This document shows positions 46,833-54,725 of a stretch of 64,000 nt of DNA, one piece after another. How positions within the stretch are numbered: position 1 is the stretch's first letter; each line of letters begins with the position of its first letter. Both the position numbers and the translations under genes were made by a program. The DNA is from Pseudomonas sp. ICMP22404 (GTDB lineage Bacteria > Pseudomonadota > Gammaproteobacteria > Pseudomonadales > Pseudomonadaceae), in assembly GCF_006227205.1 (NCBI RefSeq), contig NZ_VCNG01000009.1:217043-281042 (forward strand), in the 5' to 3' direction. The notes under the pieces are model-generated. The model worked only from the letters and a program-made list of their open reading frames with translations. It made no database searches and was not told the DNA's origin.

Positions 46833-47617
46833 CGGGCAAGCATCGCGACGCCTATTACTGGCGCCTGCTCGCGACCGCTGCAAGCTTCGCCCTGTTCGGG
46901 CTGGGCGGGCTGTGCCTGCGGTTGCTGGTGTTTCCGCTGCTGGCCTGGTGGCCCGGCGATGCCCAGGTCCATCGGCAACGGGCCCGGCGCACGGTTGGAC
47001 GGCTGTTCTGGTTCTTCATCCGGTTCATGGCCCGCACCGGCGTGCTCACTTATCAGATCGACGGCGCAGAAAAACTTGGCCGGCCCGGACAGATGATCAT
47101 CGCCAACCACCCGTCGCTGATCGACGTGGTGTTTCTGATCGGGCTGGTGCGCGATGCCAATTGCGTGGTCAAGCAAAGCCTCTGGGACAACCCCTTCACC
47201 CGCGGCCCGTTGCGCTCGACCCAATACATCAGCAACGACGGCAGCATGGACATGCTCGACGCCGCCAGCGATGCCCTGAAAGATGGCCAGACCCTGATCG
47301 TGTTCCCCGAGGGTACGCGTACCCAGCCCGGCCAGGCGCCGGCCTTTCATCGGGGCGCTGCGGCTATCGCCCTGCGAGGTGCGAAAATCCTCACACCCGT
47401 GACCATCAAGGTCAGCCCGACCACCCTGACCAAGGCCGAACCCTGGTATCGCATCCCCCAACGCCGCGTGCACTTCAGTTTCCATGTGGGGGCCGATATA
47501 GATCCAAAGGCGTTCGCCACGCTCGGCCCCCCGCCTCTTGCTTCGCGCAGGCTCAACGATTTTTTGCATCACTATTTCATCAAGGAGCTCGCCGAAGATG
47601 AGCGATCTGCACCGTGA
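46808..47617 (+). CDS. Aryl polyene cluster PlsC-type acyltransferase
   Basis: 269 residues, 1-acylglycerol-3-phosphate acyltransferase family. One N-terminal membrane segment at about 20-50; HPSLID gives the H-x4-D catalytic pair (His101, Asp106) and FPEGTR at 166-171 the substrate site. By order it is the ApeD counterpart. Likely acts in building the lipid anchor of the pigment. It overlaps both neighbours (25 and 20 bases). Confidence 0.85.
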   Translation: MDLATQPVTGKHRDAYYWRLLATAASFALFGLGGLCLRLLVFPLLAWWPGDAQVHRQRARRTVGRLFWFFIRFMARTGVLTYQIDGAEKLGRPGQMIIANHPSLIDVVFLIGLVRDANCVVKQSLWDNPFTRGPLRSTQYISNDGSMDMLDAASDALKDGQTLIVFPEGTRTQPGQAPAFHRGAAAIALRGAKILTPVTIKVSPTTLTKAEPWYRIPQRRVHFSFHVGADIDPKAFATLGPPPLASRRLNDFLHHYFIKELAEDERSAP

Positions 47618-47855
47618 CATCAAACAGCTGATCATCGACGCCCTCGGCCTGGAGGACATCGAGGTCGACGACATCGGCGACCACCAGACCCTGTTCGGCG
47701 AAGGCCTGGGCCTGGACTCGGTGGATGCCCTGGAGCTTGGCCTGGCGATCCAGAAACAGTACGGCATCAAAATAGATGCCGACGCCAAGGACACCCGCAA
47801 CCATTTCAGCAATGTGGCAAGCCTTGCGGCCTTCGTCACTGCAAAACGCGCTTGA
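47598..47855 (+). CDS. apeE: Acyl carrier protein 1 of the aryl polyene cluster (ApeE type)
   Basis: 85 residues. Phosphopantetheine attachment Ser41 in LGLDSVDALEL. The start inside the end of the acyltransferase gene has GGAG twelve bases upstream. Carries the starter or growing chain. The DSVDALEL motif is of the type expected for type II carriers. Confidence 0.88.
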   Translation: MSDLHRDIKQLIIDALGLEDIEVDDIGDHQTLFGEGLGLDSVDALELGLAIQKQYGIKIDADAKDTRNHFSNVASLAAFVTAKRA

Positions 47856-47864
47856 GACCGGACC

Positions 47865-48119
47865 ATGCAAACTCGTGACGACATTTTCAACACCCTGCGC
47901 GATGCCCTGGTGGAGCTTTTCGAACTGGACCCTGAGCGCGTGACGCTGGAATCGAACCTGTATCAGGACCTGGAAATCGACAGCATCGACGCGGTCGACC
48001 TGATCGATCACATCAAGCGCCAGACCGGCAAGAAAATCGCCGCAGAAGAATTCAAGACGGTACGCACCGTCAACGACGTGGTCGAGGCGGTCTATCGACT
48101 GGTCCAACCGGCCGCATGA
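47865..48119 (+). CDS. apeF: Acyl carrier protein 2 of the aryl polyene cluster (ApeF type)
   Basis: 84 residues, attachment Ser40 in LEIDSIDAVDL. Different from carrier 1 over most of its length, so the two are probably not interchangeable. Having two dedicated carriers side by side is a hallmark of aryl polyene clusters. ATGA overlap with the next gene. Confidence 0.88.
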   Translation: MQTRDDIFNTLRDALVELFELDPERVTLESNLYQDLEIDSIDAVDLIDHIKRQTGKKIAAEEFKTVRTVNDVVEAVYRLVQPAA

Positions 48120-48676
48120 GCCGGCTGATTGGCCTTGGCCTGCTATTGGCGGGCCTGCTGTACCCCTTTGCGGTGTATTTCGGCATGGAGCACTTCGCCC
48201 CTTGGCAGTTCGGCCTGCTGCTGGGTAGCTTGTGGCTGGCCCGGGCATTGCTCGTTAACCGAGGACTCGGCAAAGGTGAGCCTGGCAATCTGTGGATGGC
48301 GGTCGCGGCGATCGTGTTCTGCGGGTTGCTCGCGCTGTTCGATAACCCGCTCCTGCTGCGTTGGTATCCGGTACTGATCAGTGCCTTCATGCTCGGGATG
48401 TTCACCCTGAGCCTGAAATACGGCCCGCCGATGATCGAGCGCATAGCCCGCCTGCGTGAACCGCAATTGCCGGCAAAAGCGGTGGTTTATACCCGCCAGG
48501 TCACGGTGGTCTGGAGTGTGTTTTTCCTCTGTAACGGTTTGCTCGCCGCCGTCCTGACGCTCTGGGCGCCGCTGAGCTGGTGGATGTTGTACACCGGTCT
48601 GATTTCCTACGGGTTGATGGGGCTGCTGTTTGCCATTGAATGGCTCATACGACAAAGGGTAAGAGGCCGCCCATGA
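48116..48676 (+). CDS. Aryl polyene cluster integral membrane protein (COG4648 type, ApeG position)
   Basis: 186 residues with about six hydrophobic segments (for example LIGLGLLLAGLLYPFAVYFG at the start and WWMLYTGLISYGLMGLLFA near the end). Conserved in aryl polyene clusters between the carrier proteins and the ligase; function not established. Overlaps the carrier 2 stop and the ligase start (ATGA at both ends). Confidence 0.8.
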   Translation: MSRLIGLGLLLAGLLYPFAVYFGMEHFAPWQFGLLLGSLWLARALLVNRGLGKGEPGNLWMAVAAIVFCGLLALFDNPLLLRWYPVLISAFMLGMFTLSLKYGPPMIERIARLREPQLPAKAVVYTRQVTVVWSVFFLCNGLLAAVLTLWAPLSWWMLYTGLISYGLMGLLFAIEWLIRQRVRGRP

Positions 48677-50352
48677 ATTGGATAAAACTTGAGCAGATGT
48701 TGCTCGAGGCTCAGCCGGAGCGCGCAGTCGCCGTCGATCCGGCACTCAGTCATTCGCAACTGCGGGACGAAGCGCTGTGCCTGGCCGCAGGCCTGCACGC
48801 CCGCGGTGTACAGCGTATGGCCGTGCACCTGGAAGACGCCGCCGACCTGGCCGTCGCCCTGCTCGGTGCCTGGCGTGCCGGGGTGCGCGTCCTGCTTCCC
48901 GCCGACCTGCAGGCCCAGACCCGCCAGCGCTGGTCGGCCGAGGTCGACCTGTGGCTGACCGACCAGCCTGGCGACACCCATCCAGGCGACTTGCGACAGG
49001 CTCCCCTGGAGCCTGTCGAGCTGGACCTTGACCAATGCGGGTTGAGTCTGTGCACCTCCGGCTCCAGCGGCGAGCCCAAGCGCATCGAGAAAAACCTGCG
49101 CCAGTTGAGCAACGAGGTCCAGGCCCTGGAGCAATTGTGGGGCGCCGACCTGGGCCGCGCCTGCATGATTGGCAGCGTCGCCGCCCAGCACATCTACGGC
49201 CTGCTGTTCCGGGTCCTGTGGCCGCTGTGCGCAGGGCGGCCGTTCGTGCGCCGGCAATTGGCGTTTCCCGAAGACCTGCAACGCGCCAGCCGCGAGCACC
49301 CGGTCTTCGCCTGGGTCGCCAGCCCGGCACTGCTCAAGCGCATGGGCGACAACCTCGACTGGACGGCCTTGAGCAGCGTGCGCCGGGTGTTCTCCTCCGG
49401 TGGCGCCTTGCCGGCCGAGGCCGCTCAAAGCCTGCAGCAGCGCCTGGGCCAATGGCCGACGGAAATATTCGGCAGTTCGGAAACCGGCGGTATCGCCTGG
49501 CGCCAGAGTGATGAACGGTGGCAGCCCTTTGCCGGTGTCGAACTGAGCCAGGACAGCGACGGTGCCTTGCTGGTCGCTTCGCCTTATCTGCCTCCCGCCC
49601 ATGTGGAACATACCGCCGACGCCGCACGGATTGACGCCGATGGGCGCTTCGAACTGCTCGGACGCCTGGATCGCATCGTCAAGCTCGAAGAAAAGCGCAT
49701 CTCCCTGCCGATGCTGGAACAGGCATTGGTGGCCCACGACTGGGTGAGCGAAGCGCGGCTGGGGGTAGTGCGGGAAAATCGTGCATCCCTTGGCGCTCTG
49801 CTGGTACTGAGCGAAACCGGCCTCCATGCATTACGTAACCAGGGTCGTCGCGCCGTGACCGAAACCTTGCGTCGCCACCTGAGCGGGCATTGCGAAACAC
49901 TGGCCCTGCCACGGCGCTGGCGCTGGCTGCGCCAGTTGCCACTCAACGCTCAAGGCAAGCTGCCCCAGGCCGAGGTCGAAGCCCTGCTGGCGGCCCCGCG
50001 CCCAAAGGCTCCCGACGTGCTGGAGCAGGTCGAGACCGACGGCGAATGGAGCCTGCAATTGGTCGTGCCGCCGGACCTGGCGTACTTCAGCGGCCACTTT
50101 CCCACCGCCCCGGTACTGCCCGGCGTGGTGCAGGTCGACTGGGCCCTGAACCTGGGCCGGCAACTGCTGGACCTGCCGCCGCGCTTCGTCGGGATGGAAG
50201 TGCTGAAGTTCCAGCAACTGGTACGCCCCGGCGATGAAGTCCAGTTGCACCTGCGCTTCGACCGCGAGCGCGGCAAGCTGTACTTCGCCTACCGCAACGA
50301 TACGGCAGCGTGCTCCAGTGGGCGGATTGTGCTGGGGGCAGCCCATGACTAA
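48673..50352 (+). CDS. apeH: Aryl acid-AMP ligase fused to a FabZ-like dehydratase (ApeH-ApeI)
   Basis: 559 residues. Residues 1-440 form an adenylation domain with CTSGSSGEPK at 127-136, FGSSETGG at 266-273 and GRLDRIVKLEEKRISLP. It should activate the aryl starter acid and load a carrier protein. Residues from about 455 are a hotdog domain with GHFPTAPVLPGVVQVD at 474-489, where His475 is the FabZ-type catalytic His. In E. coli, as I recall, the ligase (ApeH) and this dehydratase (ApeI) are separate proteins; here one frame encodes both. ATGA overlap with the previous gene; followed by a REP, not by an overlap. Confidence 0.88.
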   Translation: MNWIKLEQMLLEAQPERAVAVDPALSHSQLRDEALCLAAGLHARGVQRMAVHLEDAADLAVALLGAWRAGVRVLLPADLQAQTRQRWSAEVDLWLTDQPGDTHPGDLRQAPLEPVELDLDQCGLSLCTSGSSGEPKRIEKNLRQLSNEVQALEQLWGADLGRACMIGSVAAQHIYGLLFRVLWPLCAGRPFVRRQLAFPEDLQRASREHPVFAWVASPALLKRMGDNLDWTALSSVRRVFSSGGALPAEAAQSLQQRLGQWPTEIFGSSETGGIAWRQSDERWQPFAGVELSQDSDGALLVASPYLPPAHVEHTADAARIDADGRFELLGRLDRIVKLEEKRISLPMLEQALVAHDWVSEARLGVVRENRASLGALLVLSETGLHALRNQGRRAVTETLRRHLSGHCETLALPRRWRWLRQLPLNAQGKLPQAEVEALLAAPRPKAPDVLEQVETDGEWSLQLVVPPDLAYFSGHFPTAPVLPGVVQVDWALNLGRQLLDLPPRFVGMEVLKFQQLVRPGDEVQLHLRFDRERGKLYFAYRNDTAACSSGRIVLGAAHD

Positions 50353-50367
50353 TGCTCACACCGTCCT

Positions 50368-50495
50368 GTGGCGAGGGGATTTATCCCCGCTCGAGTGCGA
50401 AGCACTCGCCAACGAATTGTGGTGCTTCACAGGACTTGGGGTCGCTGCGCAACCCAGCGGGGCGGTGCGACGCTTCGCTGAATCCCCTCGCCACA
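50368..50495. repeat. Second-family REP inside the aryl polyene operon
   Basis: GTGGCGAGGGGATTTATCCCC at 50368 and an inverse arm ending AATCCCCTCGCCACAA fold across about 85 bases. It fills the only large gap (167 bases) in the operon, between the ligase stop and the glycosyltransferase start. Confidence 0.88.
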
Positions 50496-50519
50496 AGAGC
50501 TCGGTGGAAGGCAAAAGAC

Positions 50520-51254
50520 ATGCATAACCCCTGCGCCGTCATCCCCGTCTACAACCACGAAACCGCCATCTCGACGGTGGTCCAGGCATTGCTCGCCAAT
50601 GGCCTGCCCTGTGTGTTGGTCGACGACGCCAGCAGCCCGGCCTGCGCGGCGGTGCTGGAGCGGCTGGCCGTGGATGAGCGGGTTCACCTGGTCAGGCTGG
50701 CGGTCAACCAGGGCAAGGGGGGCGCCGTCATGACCGGCCTGCGGGAAGCCTCGCGCCTGGGCTTCAGCCATGCCTTGCAGGTGGACGCCGATGGACAGCA
50801 CGACCTCGACGACGTGAAAACCTTCATCGACCAGTCCCGCGCCCACCCGGACGCGGTGGTCTGCGGCTACCCGCAATACGACGCCAGCGTGCCGAAAGGC
50901 CGCCTGTACGCTCGCTACCTGACCCACGTCATGGTCTGGATCAACAGCCTGTCCTTGCAGATCCGCGACTCCATGTGCGGCTTTCGGGTCTACCCCCTGC
51001 CAGCGACCCTGGCGCTGATCAACTCGGCGAACATTGGCAAGCGCATGGATTTCGATTCGGACATCCTGGTACGACTGGCCTGGCGTAACCAACCGATGTG
51101 CTGGCTGCGCACCCGGGTCCACTACCCCCAGGACGGGGTTTCGCACTTTCGTCTGTTCCACGACAACGTGCTGATTTCCAGCATGCACACCCGTTTGTTC
51201 TTCGGCATGCTGGTACGTGCTCCCCTGATTCTCTGGCGACGGTGGCGGACATGA
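50520..51254 (+). CDS. Family 2 glycosyltransferase of the aryl polyene cluster
   Basis: 244 residues from ATG 50520. GT-A fold: CAVIPVYNHETAISTVV, LVDDASSPAC and the metal-binding VDADGQHDLDDV near 80-91. Probably adds a sugar in the lipid head that carries the pigment. The longer open frame upstream runs through the REP and is not coding. In the E. coli cluster, as I recall, this domain and the following acyltransferase are one protein (ApeJ); here they are separate genes with an ATGA overlap. Confidence 0.87.
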   Translation: MHNPCAVIPVYNHETAISTVVQALLANGLPCVLVDDASSPACAAVLERLAVDERVHLVRLAVNQGKGGAVMTGLREASRLGFSHALQVDADGQHDLDDVKTFIDQSRAHPDAVVCGYPQYDASVPKGRLYARYLTHVMVWINSLSLQIRDSMCGFRVYPLPATLALINSANIGKRMDFDSDILVRLAWRNQPMCWLRTRVHYPQDGVSHFRLFHDNVLISSMHTRLFFGMLVRAPLILWRRWRT

Positions 51255-52195
51255 GTCTCCAGGCTGACAAAACGCATTGGGCCGACCGCCAGGAGCGCGG
51301 CAGTTTCTGGCTGATGAAACTCACGGCGTTCGCTGCCAAGGTGTTGGGCCGTCGCCTGCTGAGCCCGGTGCTGTACGGCATCGTCCTGTACTTCTTCATT
51401 TTCGGTCGCAGCGCTCGCCGGGCAGCCTGGCAATATCAGCAGCGCCTGGCCGACTGGAGCGGCCGCATCGAATTGCGCCCTACCCACGGCAAAGTCTTCG
51501 GGCAGTTCATGGCGTTTGCCGACTCGCTGCTGGACAAACTCGACGTGTGGAACGGCAAACTGAGCATCGACCAGATCGAAATCGTCGATACGGCATTGCT
51601 GCGCAATCATCTGCGTGGCGCTCGCGGCCAGATGCTGGTGGGGGCGCATCTGGGCAACCTGGAAATGTGCCGGGCCCTGGCCGAACTGGGCGAAAAAGTC
51701 ACCATGAACGTGCTGGTGCATACCAAGCACGCCGAACAATTCAATCGCCTGCTGGGCGAAGCCGGCGCCACGCACCTGCGGCTGATCCAGGTCAGCGAAC
51801 TGGATCCGGCGGTGATGCTGCAACTGAGCGAGCGCCTGGAGCGCGGCGAGTGGCTGGCGATTGCCGGCGACCGCGTGCCGCTGCACGGCGGACGCAGCGT
51901 GACCGTGGACTTCATGGGCCACCCGGCCGCGTTTCCCCAGGGACCCTGGCTGATGGCCGGCCTGTTGAAATGCCCGGTCAACCTGCTGATGTGCCTCAAG
52001 CACGAGGGGCGCTATCGCGTCACCCTCGAGCCCTTCGCCGACGCGGTGGTGTGGAAACGCACCGAACGCGAGCAAGTGATCGCCCACTGGGCCGGTCGCT
52101 ATGCCGAGCGCCTGGCGCAGTACTGCCTCCAGGGGCCCCAACAGTGGTTCAACTTTTACCCTTTCTGGAAGATCGATGACGATGCCCACTCTTGA
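51251..52195 (+). CDS. LpxL/HtrB-type acyltransferase of the aryl polyene cluster
   Basis: 314 residues. N-terminal membrane anchor (about 38-52, LSPVLYGIVLYFFIFG). AHLGNLEM with His133 and Glu138 is the H-x4-D/E motif of lauroyl/myristoyl acyltransferases; AIAGDRVPLHGG follows. Likely transfers a fatty acyl or the polyene acyl chain to the glycolipid anchor. Start overlaps the glycosyltransferase stop; end overlaps the ammonia-lyase start by 20 bases. Confidence 0.85.
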   Translation: MSLQADKTHWADRQERGSFWLMKLTAFAAKVLGRRLLSPVLYGIVLYFFIFGRSARRAAWQYQQRLADWSGRIELRPTHGKVFGQFMAFADSLLDKLDVWNGKLSIDQIEIVDTALLRNHLRGARGQMLVGAHLGNLEMCRALAELGEKVTMNVLVHTKHAEQFNRLLGEAGATHLRLIQVSELDPAVMLQLSERLERGEWLAIAGDRVPLHGGRSVTVDFMGHPAAFPQGPWLMAGLLKCPVNLLMCLKHEGRYRVTLEPFADAVVWKRTEREQVIAHWAGRYAERLAQYCLQGPQQWFNFYPFWKIDDDAHS

Positions 52196-53720
52196 GCCGG
52201 TAACCTTCGGCGAACGCCCCCTGCGCATCGAAGACGTGCTGGCCCTGGCCAACCGTCAGGCGCCGACGCAACTGCAGGATGATCCGGCGTTCCGCCAGCG
52301 CATTGCCAAGGGTGCGCAATTTCTCGATTCCCTGCTGGACAAGGAAGGGGTGATCTACGGCGTGACCACCGGTTACGGCGATTCCTGCGTGGTGGCCGTG
52401 CCGTTGCAGCACGTCGAGGCCTTGCCGCGCCACCTGTATACGTTCCACGGCTGCGGCCTGGGCAAGCTGCTGGATGCCCAGGCCACCCGCTCGGTGCTGG
52501 CCGCGCGCTTGCAGTCGTTGTGCCACGGCGTCTCCGGAGTACGGGTTGAACTGCTCGAACGTCTCCAGGCTTTTCTCGAGCACGACATCCTGCCGCTGAT
52601 TCCGGAAGAAGGTTCGGTGGGCGCCAGCGGCGACCTGACGCCGTTGTCCTATGTGGCCGCGACGCTCTCCGGCGAACGTGAGGTGATGTTCCGTGGCGAA
52701 CGCCGGCTGGCCGCCGACGTACACCGCGAATTGGGCTGGACCCCGCTGGTGCTGCGGCCCAAGGAAGCCCTGGCCCTGATGAACGGCACCGCCGTGATGA
52801 CTGGCCTCGCCTGCCTGGCCTTCGCCCGGGCCGACTACCTGCTGCAATTGGCGACCCGCATCACCGCGCTGAACGTCGTCGCCCTGCAAGGCAACCCCGA
52901 GCACTTCGACGAGCGCTTGTTCGCCGCCAAGCCACACCCGGGGCAGATGCAGGTCGCCGCGTGGCTGCGCAAGGACCTGGCGATCGACGCACCGACCGCG
53001 CCGCTGCATCGCCTGCAGGACCGCTATTCCCTGCGCTGCGCGCCCCATGTACTCGGCGTGCTGGCCGACAGTCTGAACTGGTTGCGCGCGTTCATCGAAA
53101 CCGAGCTCAACAGCGCCAACGACAATCCGATCATCGATGCCGAAGCCGAGCGGGTGCTGCACGGCGGGCATTTCTATGGTGGGCACATCGCCTTCGCCAT
53201 GGACAGCCTGAAAAACCTGGTGGCCAACGTCGCCGATCTGCTCGACCGGCAACTCGCCCTGCTGGTGGACGAGCGCTACAACCATGGCCTGCCGAGCAAC
53301 CTGTCCGGCGCCAGCGCCGAGCGGGCGATGCTCAACCATGGTTTCAAGGCCGTGCAGATCGGCGCCAGCGCCTGGACCGCCGAAGCGCTGAAAAACACGA
53401 TGCCAGCCAGCGTGTTCTCGCGCTCCACCGAGTGCCACAACCAGGACAAGGTCAGCATGGGCACCATCGCCGCCCGGGATGCGATCCGCGTGCTGGAGCT
53501 GACCGAACAAGTCGCCGCCGCGACGCTGCTGGCGGCCAACCAGGGCGTGTGGCTACGCAGCCGTGCCGAGGACGCGCGACCGCTGCCGCCGGCTCTGGCC
53601 GCCATGCACGAACAACTGGCCGGGGATTTCCCGCCGGTCATCGAAGACCGCGCCCTGGAAGGCGAACTGCGCCTGTGCCTGCAACGCATCGCCGAGCAAC
53701 ACTGGAGGCTGCATGCGTAG
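52176..53720 (+). CDS. MIO aromatic amino acid ammonia-lyase
   Basis: 514 residues, HAL/PAL/TAL family. Ala150-Ser151-Gly152 form the MIO cofactor (GSVGASGDLTPLSYVAA). Tyr61 lies in YGVTTGYG, the catalytic Tyr loop. The selectivity pair, aligned by eye to TAL His-Leu and PAL Phe-Leu, reads Phe90-His91, so the substrate (Tyr, Phe or His) is not settled. Position in the pigment operon argues for cinnamate or coumarate as the aryl starter. The ATG overlaps the acyltransferase end; GGAAG lies six bases before it. Confidence 0.88.
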   Translation: MTMPTLEPVTFGERPLRIEDVLALANRQAPTQLQDDPAFRQRIAKGAQFLDSLLDKEGVIYGVTTGYGDSCVVAVPLQHVEALPRHLYTFHGCGLGKLLDAQATRSVLAARLQSLCHGVSGVRVELLERLQAFLEHDILPLIPEEGSVGASGDLTPLSYVAATLSGEREVMFRGERRLAADVHRELGWTPLVLRPKEALALMNGTAVMTGLACLAFARADYLLQLATRITALNVVALQGNPEHFDERLFAAKPHPGQMQVAAWLRKDLAIDAPTAPLHRLQDRYSLRCAPHVLGVLADSLNWLRAFIETELNSANDNPIIDAEAERVLHGGHFYGGHIAFAMDSLKNLVANVADLLDRQLALLVDERYNHGLPSNLSGASAERAMLNHGFKAVQIGASAWTAEALKNTMPASVFSRSTECHNQDKVSMGTIAARDAIRVLELTEQVAAATLLAANQGVWLRSRAEDARPLPPALAAMHEQLAGDFPPVIEDRALEGELRLCLQRIAEQHWRLHA

Positions 53721-54138
53721 CCAGGGCGTGCTGCATGTCGAGACGCAGATTGTCGTACCGTTTTTCGATGTCGATTCGATGCACGTGGTCTGGCACGGCC
53801 ACTACGTCAAATACCTGGAAATGGCCCGCTGCGCCCTGCTCGATGAGATCGGCCACAACTACAACGACATGCTCGCCGCCGGGTACGCATGGCCGGTGAT
53901 CGACCTGCAACTGCGCTACGTGCGCAGCGCGGTGTTCGGTCAGGCCCTGACCGTGCGTGCCAGTCTGGTGGAGTGGGAGAACCGGTTGAAGATCAACTAC
54001 CTGATCAGCGACACGCTCACCGGCGAACGCCTGACCCGCGCCAGCTCGGTGCAGGTGGCCGTGGACATCACGACCCGCGAGATGCTGCTGGCCTCGCCCA
54101 AGGTGTTTGTCGACGCCGTCGAAAGGAAACTGTCATGA
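53713..54138 (+). CDS. apeK: 4HBT hotdog thioesterase (ApeK type)
   Basis: 141 residues. FFDVDSMHVVWHGHYVKYLE near 17-36 is the 4-hydroxybenzoyl-CoA thioesterase/YbgC signature with the catalytic Asp and the adjacent His residues. Probably edits or releases acyl chains from the carrier proteins. GGAGG precedes the ATG, which overlaps the ammonia-lyase stop by eight bases. Confidence 0.87.
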   Translation: MRSQGVLHVETQIVVPFFDVDSMHVVWHGHYVKYLEMARCALLDEIGHNYNDMLAAGYAWPVIDLQLRYVRSAVFGQALTVRASLVEWENRLKINYLISDTLTGERLTRASSVQVAVDITTREMLLASPKVFVDAVERKLS

Positions 54139-54725
54139 AACGCCTGCCCCTCTGGTTGCTGCTGTTTTGCCTGTCGCCCCTGGCCCAGGCCTTCGACTTG
54201 CAGCAACTGAGCGAACAGCTGGCCCGCCCGGATGCCATCCACGGCCAGTTCATCCAGGAAAAGCACCTGCGCGCCCTGCCCCAACCGCTCATCAGCAAGG
54301 GGCATTTCGTTCTGGCGAAACAAGGCCTGCTGTGGCTGCTACAGACGCCGCTGCAACAGGACTACCGCATTACCGCCCAAGGCATCGCCCGAAGGGACGG
54401 CAACGCCTGGCAAATGCTGCCGAACAAGAGTGCCGGCGCCGAACAGAACCGGCTGTTCCTGGCCGTCTTGCAGGGCGACAGCAGTGGTCTGCTGCGGGAT
54501 TTCGAGCTCAGCCTGTCGGGTGAGCCGCAGCGGTGGAAGCTGACCCTGACCCCGCGCTCGGTGTTGCTCAAACAGGTGTTCAACCAGATCAACATCGACG
54601 GTGGCGAACTGGTGCAGCGCATCGAGCTGCTTGAAACCCAGGGCGACAGCACGGTGCTGCGCATGCAGGACAGCGTCGCCACGCAACCCTTGAGCGAAGC
54701 GGAGCGACACGACTTTGCCGAGTGA
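54135..54725 (+). CDS. LolA-like outer-membrane carrier protein (ApeL position)
   Basis: 196 residues with a signal peptide (MKRLPLWLLLFCLSPLAQA). The rest is a LolA/LolB-type half-barrel (FDLQQLSEQLARPDAIHGQF, then HLRALPQPLISKGHFVLAKQ). Likely ferries the lipid-linked pigment through the periplasm. ATGA overlap with the thioesterase gene and an 11-base overlap with the exporter gene. Confidence 0.83.
   Translation: MKRLPLWLLLFCLSPLAQAFDLQQLSEQLARPDAIHGQFIQEKHLRALPQPLISKGHFVLAKQGLLWLLQTPLQQDYRITAQGIARRDGNAWQMLPNKSAGAEQNRLFLAVLQGDSSGLLRDFELSLSGEPQRWKLTLTPRSVLLKQVFNQINIDGGELVQRIELLETQGDSTVLRMQDSVATQPLSEAERHDFAE

Noticed and set aside
50352..50519. Longer N-terminus for the glycosyltransferase starting at 50352
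   Set aside because: It would translate the REP palindrome; the conserved GT2 start is at 50520 with an SD-like GGAAGG.
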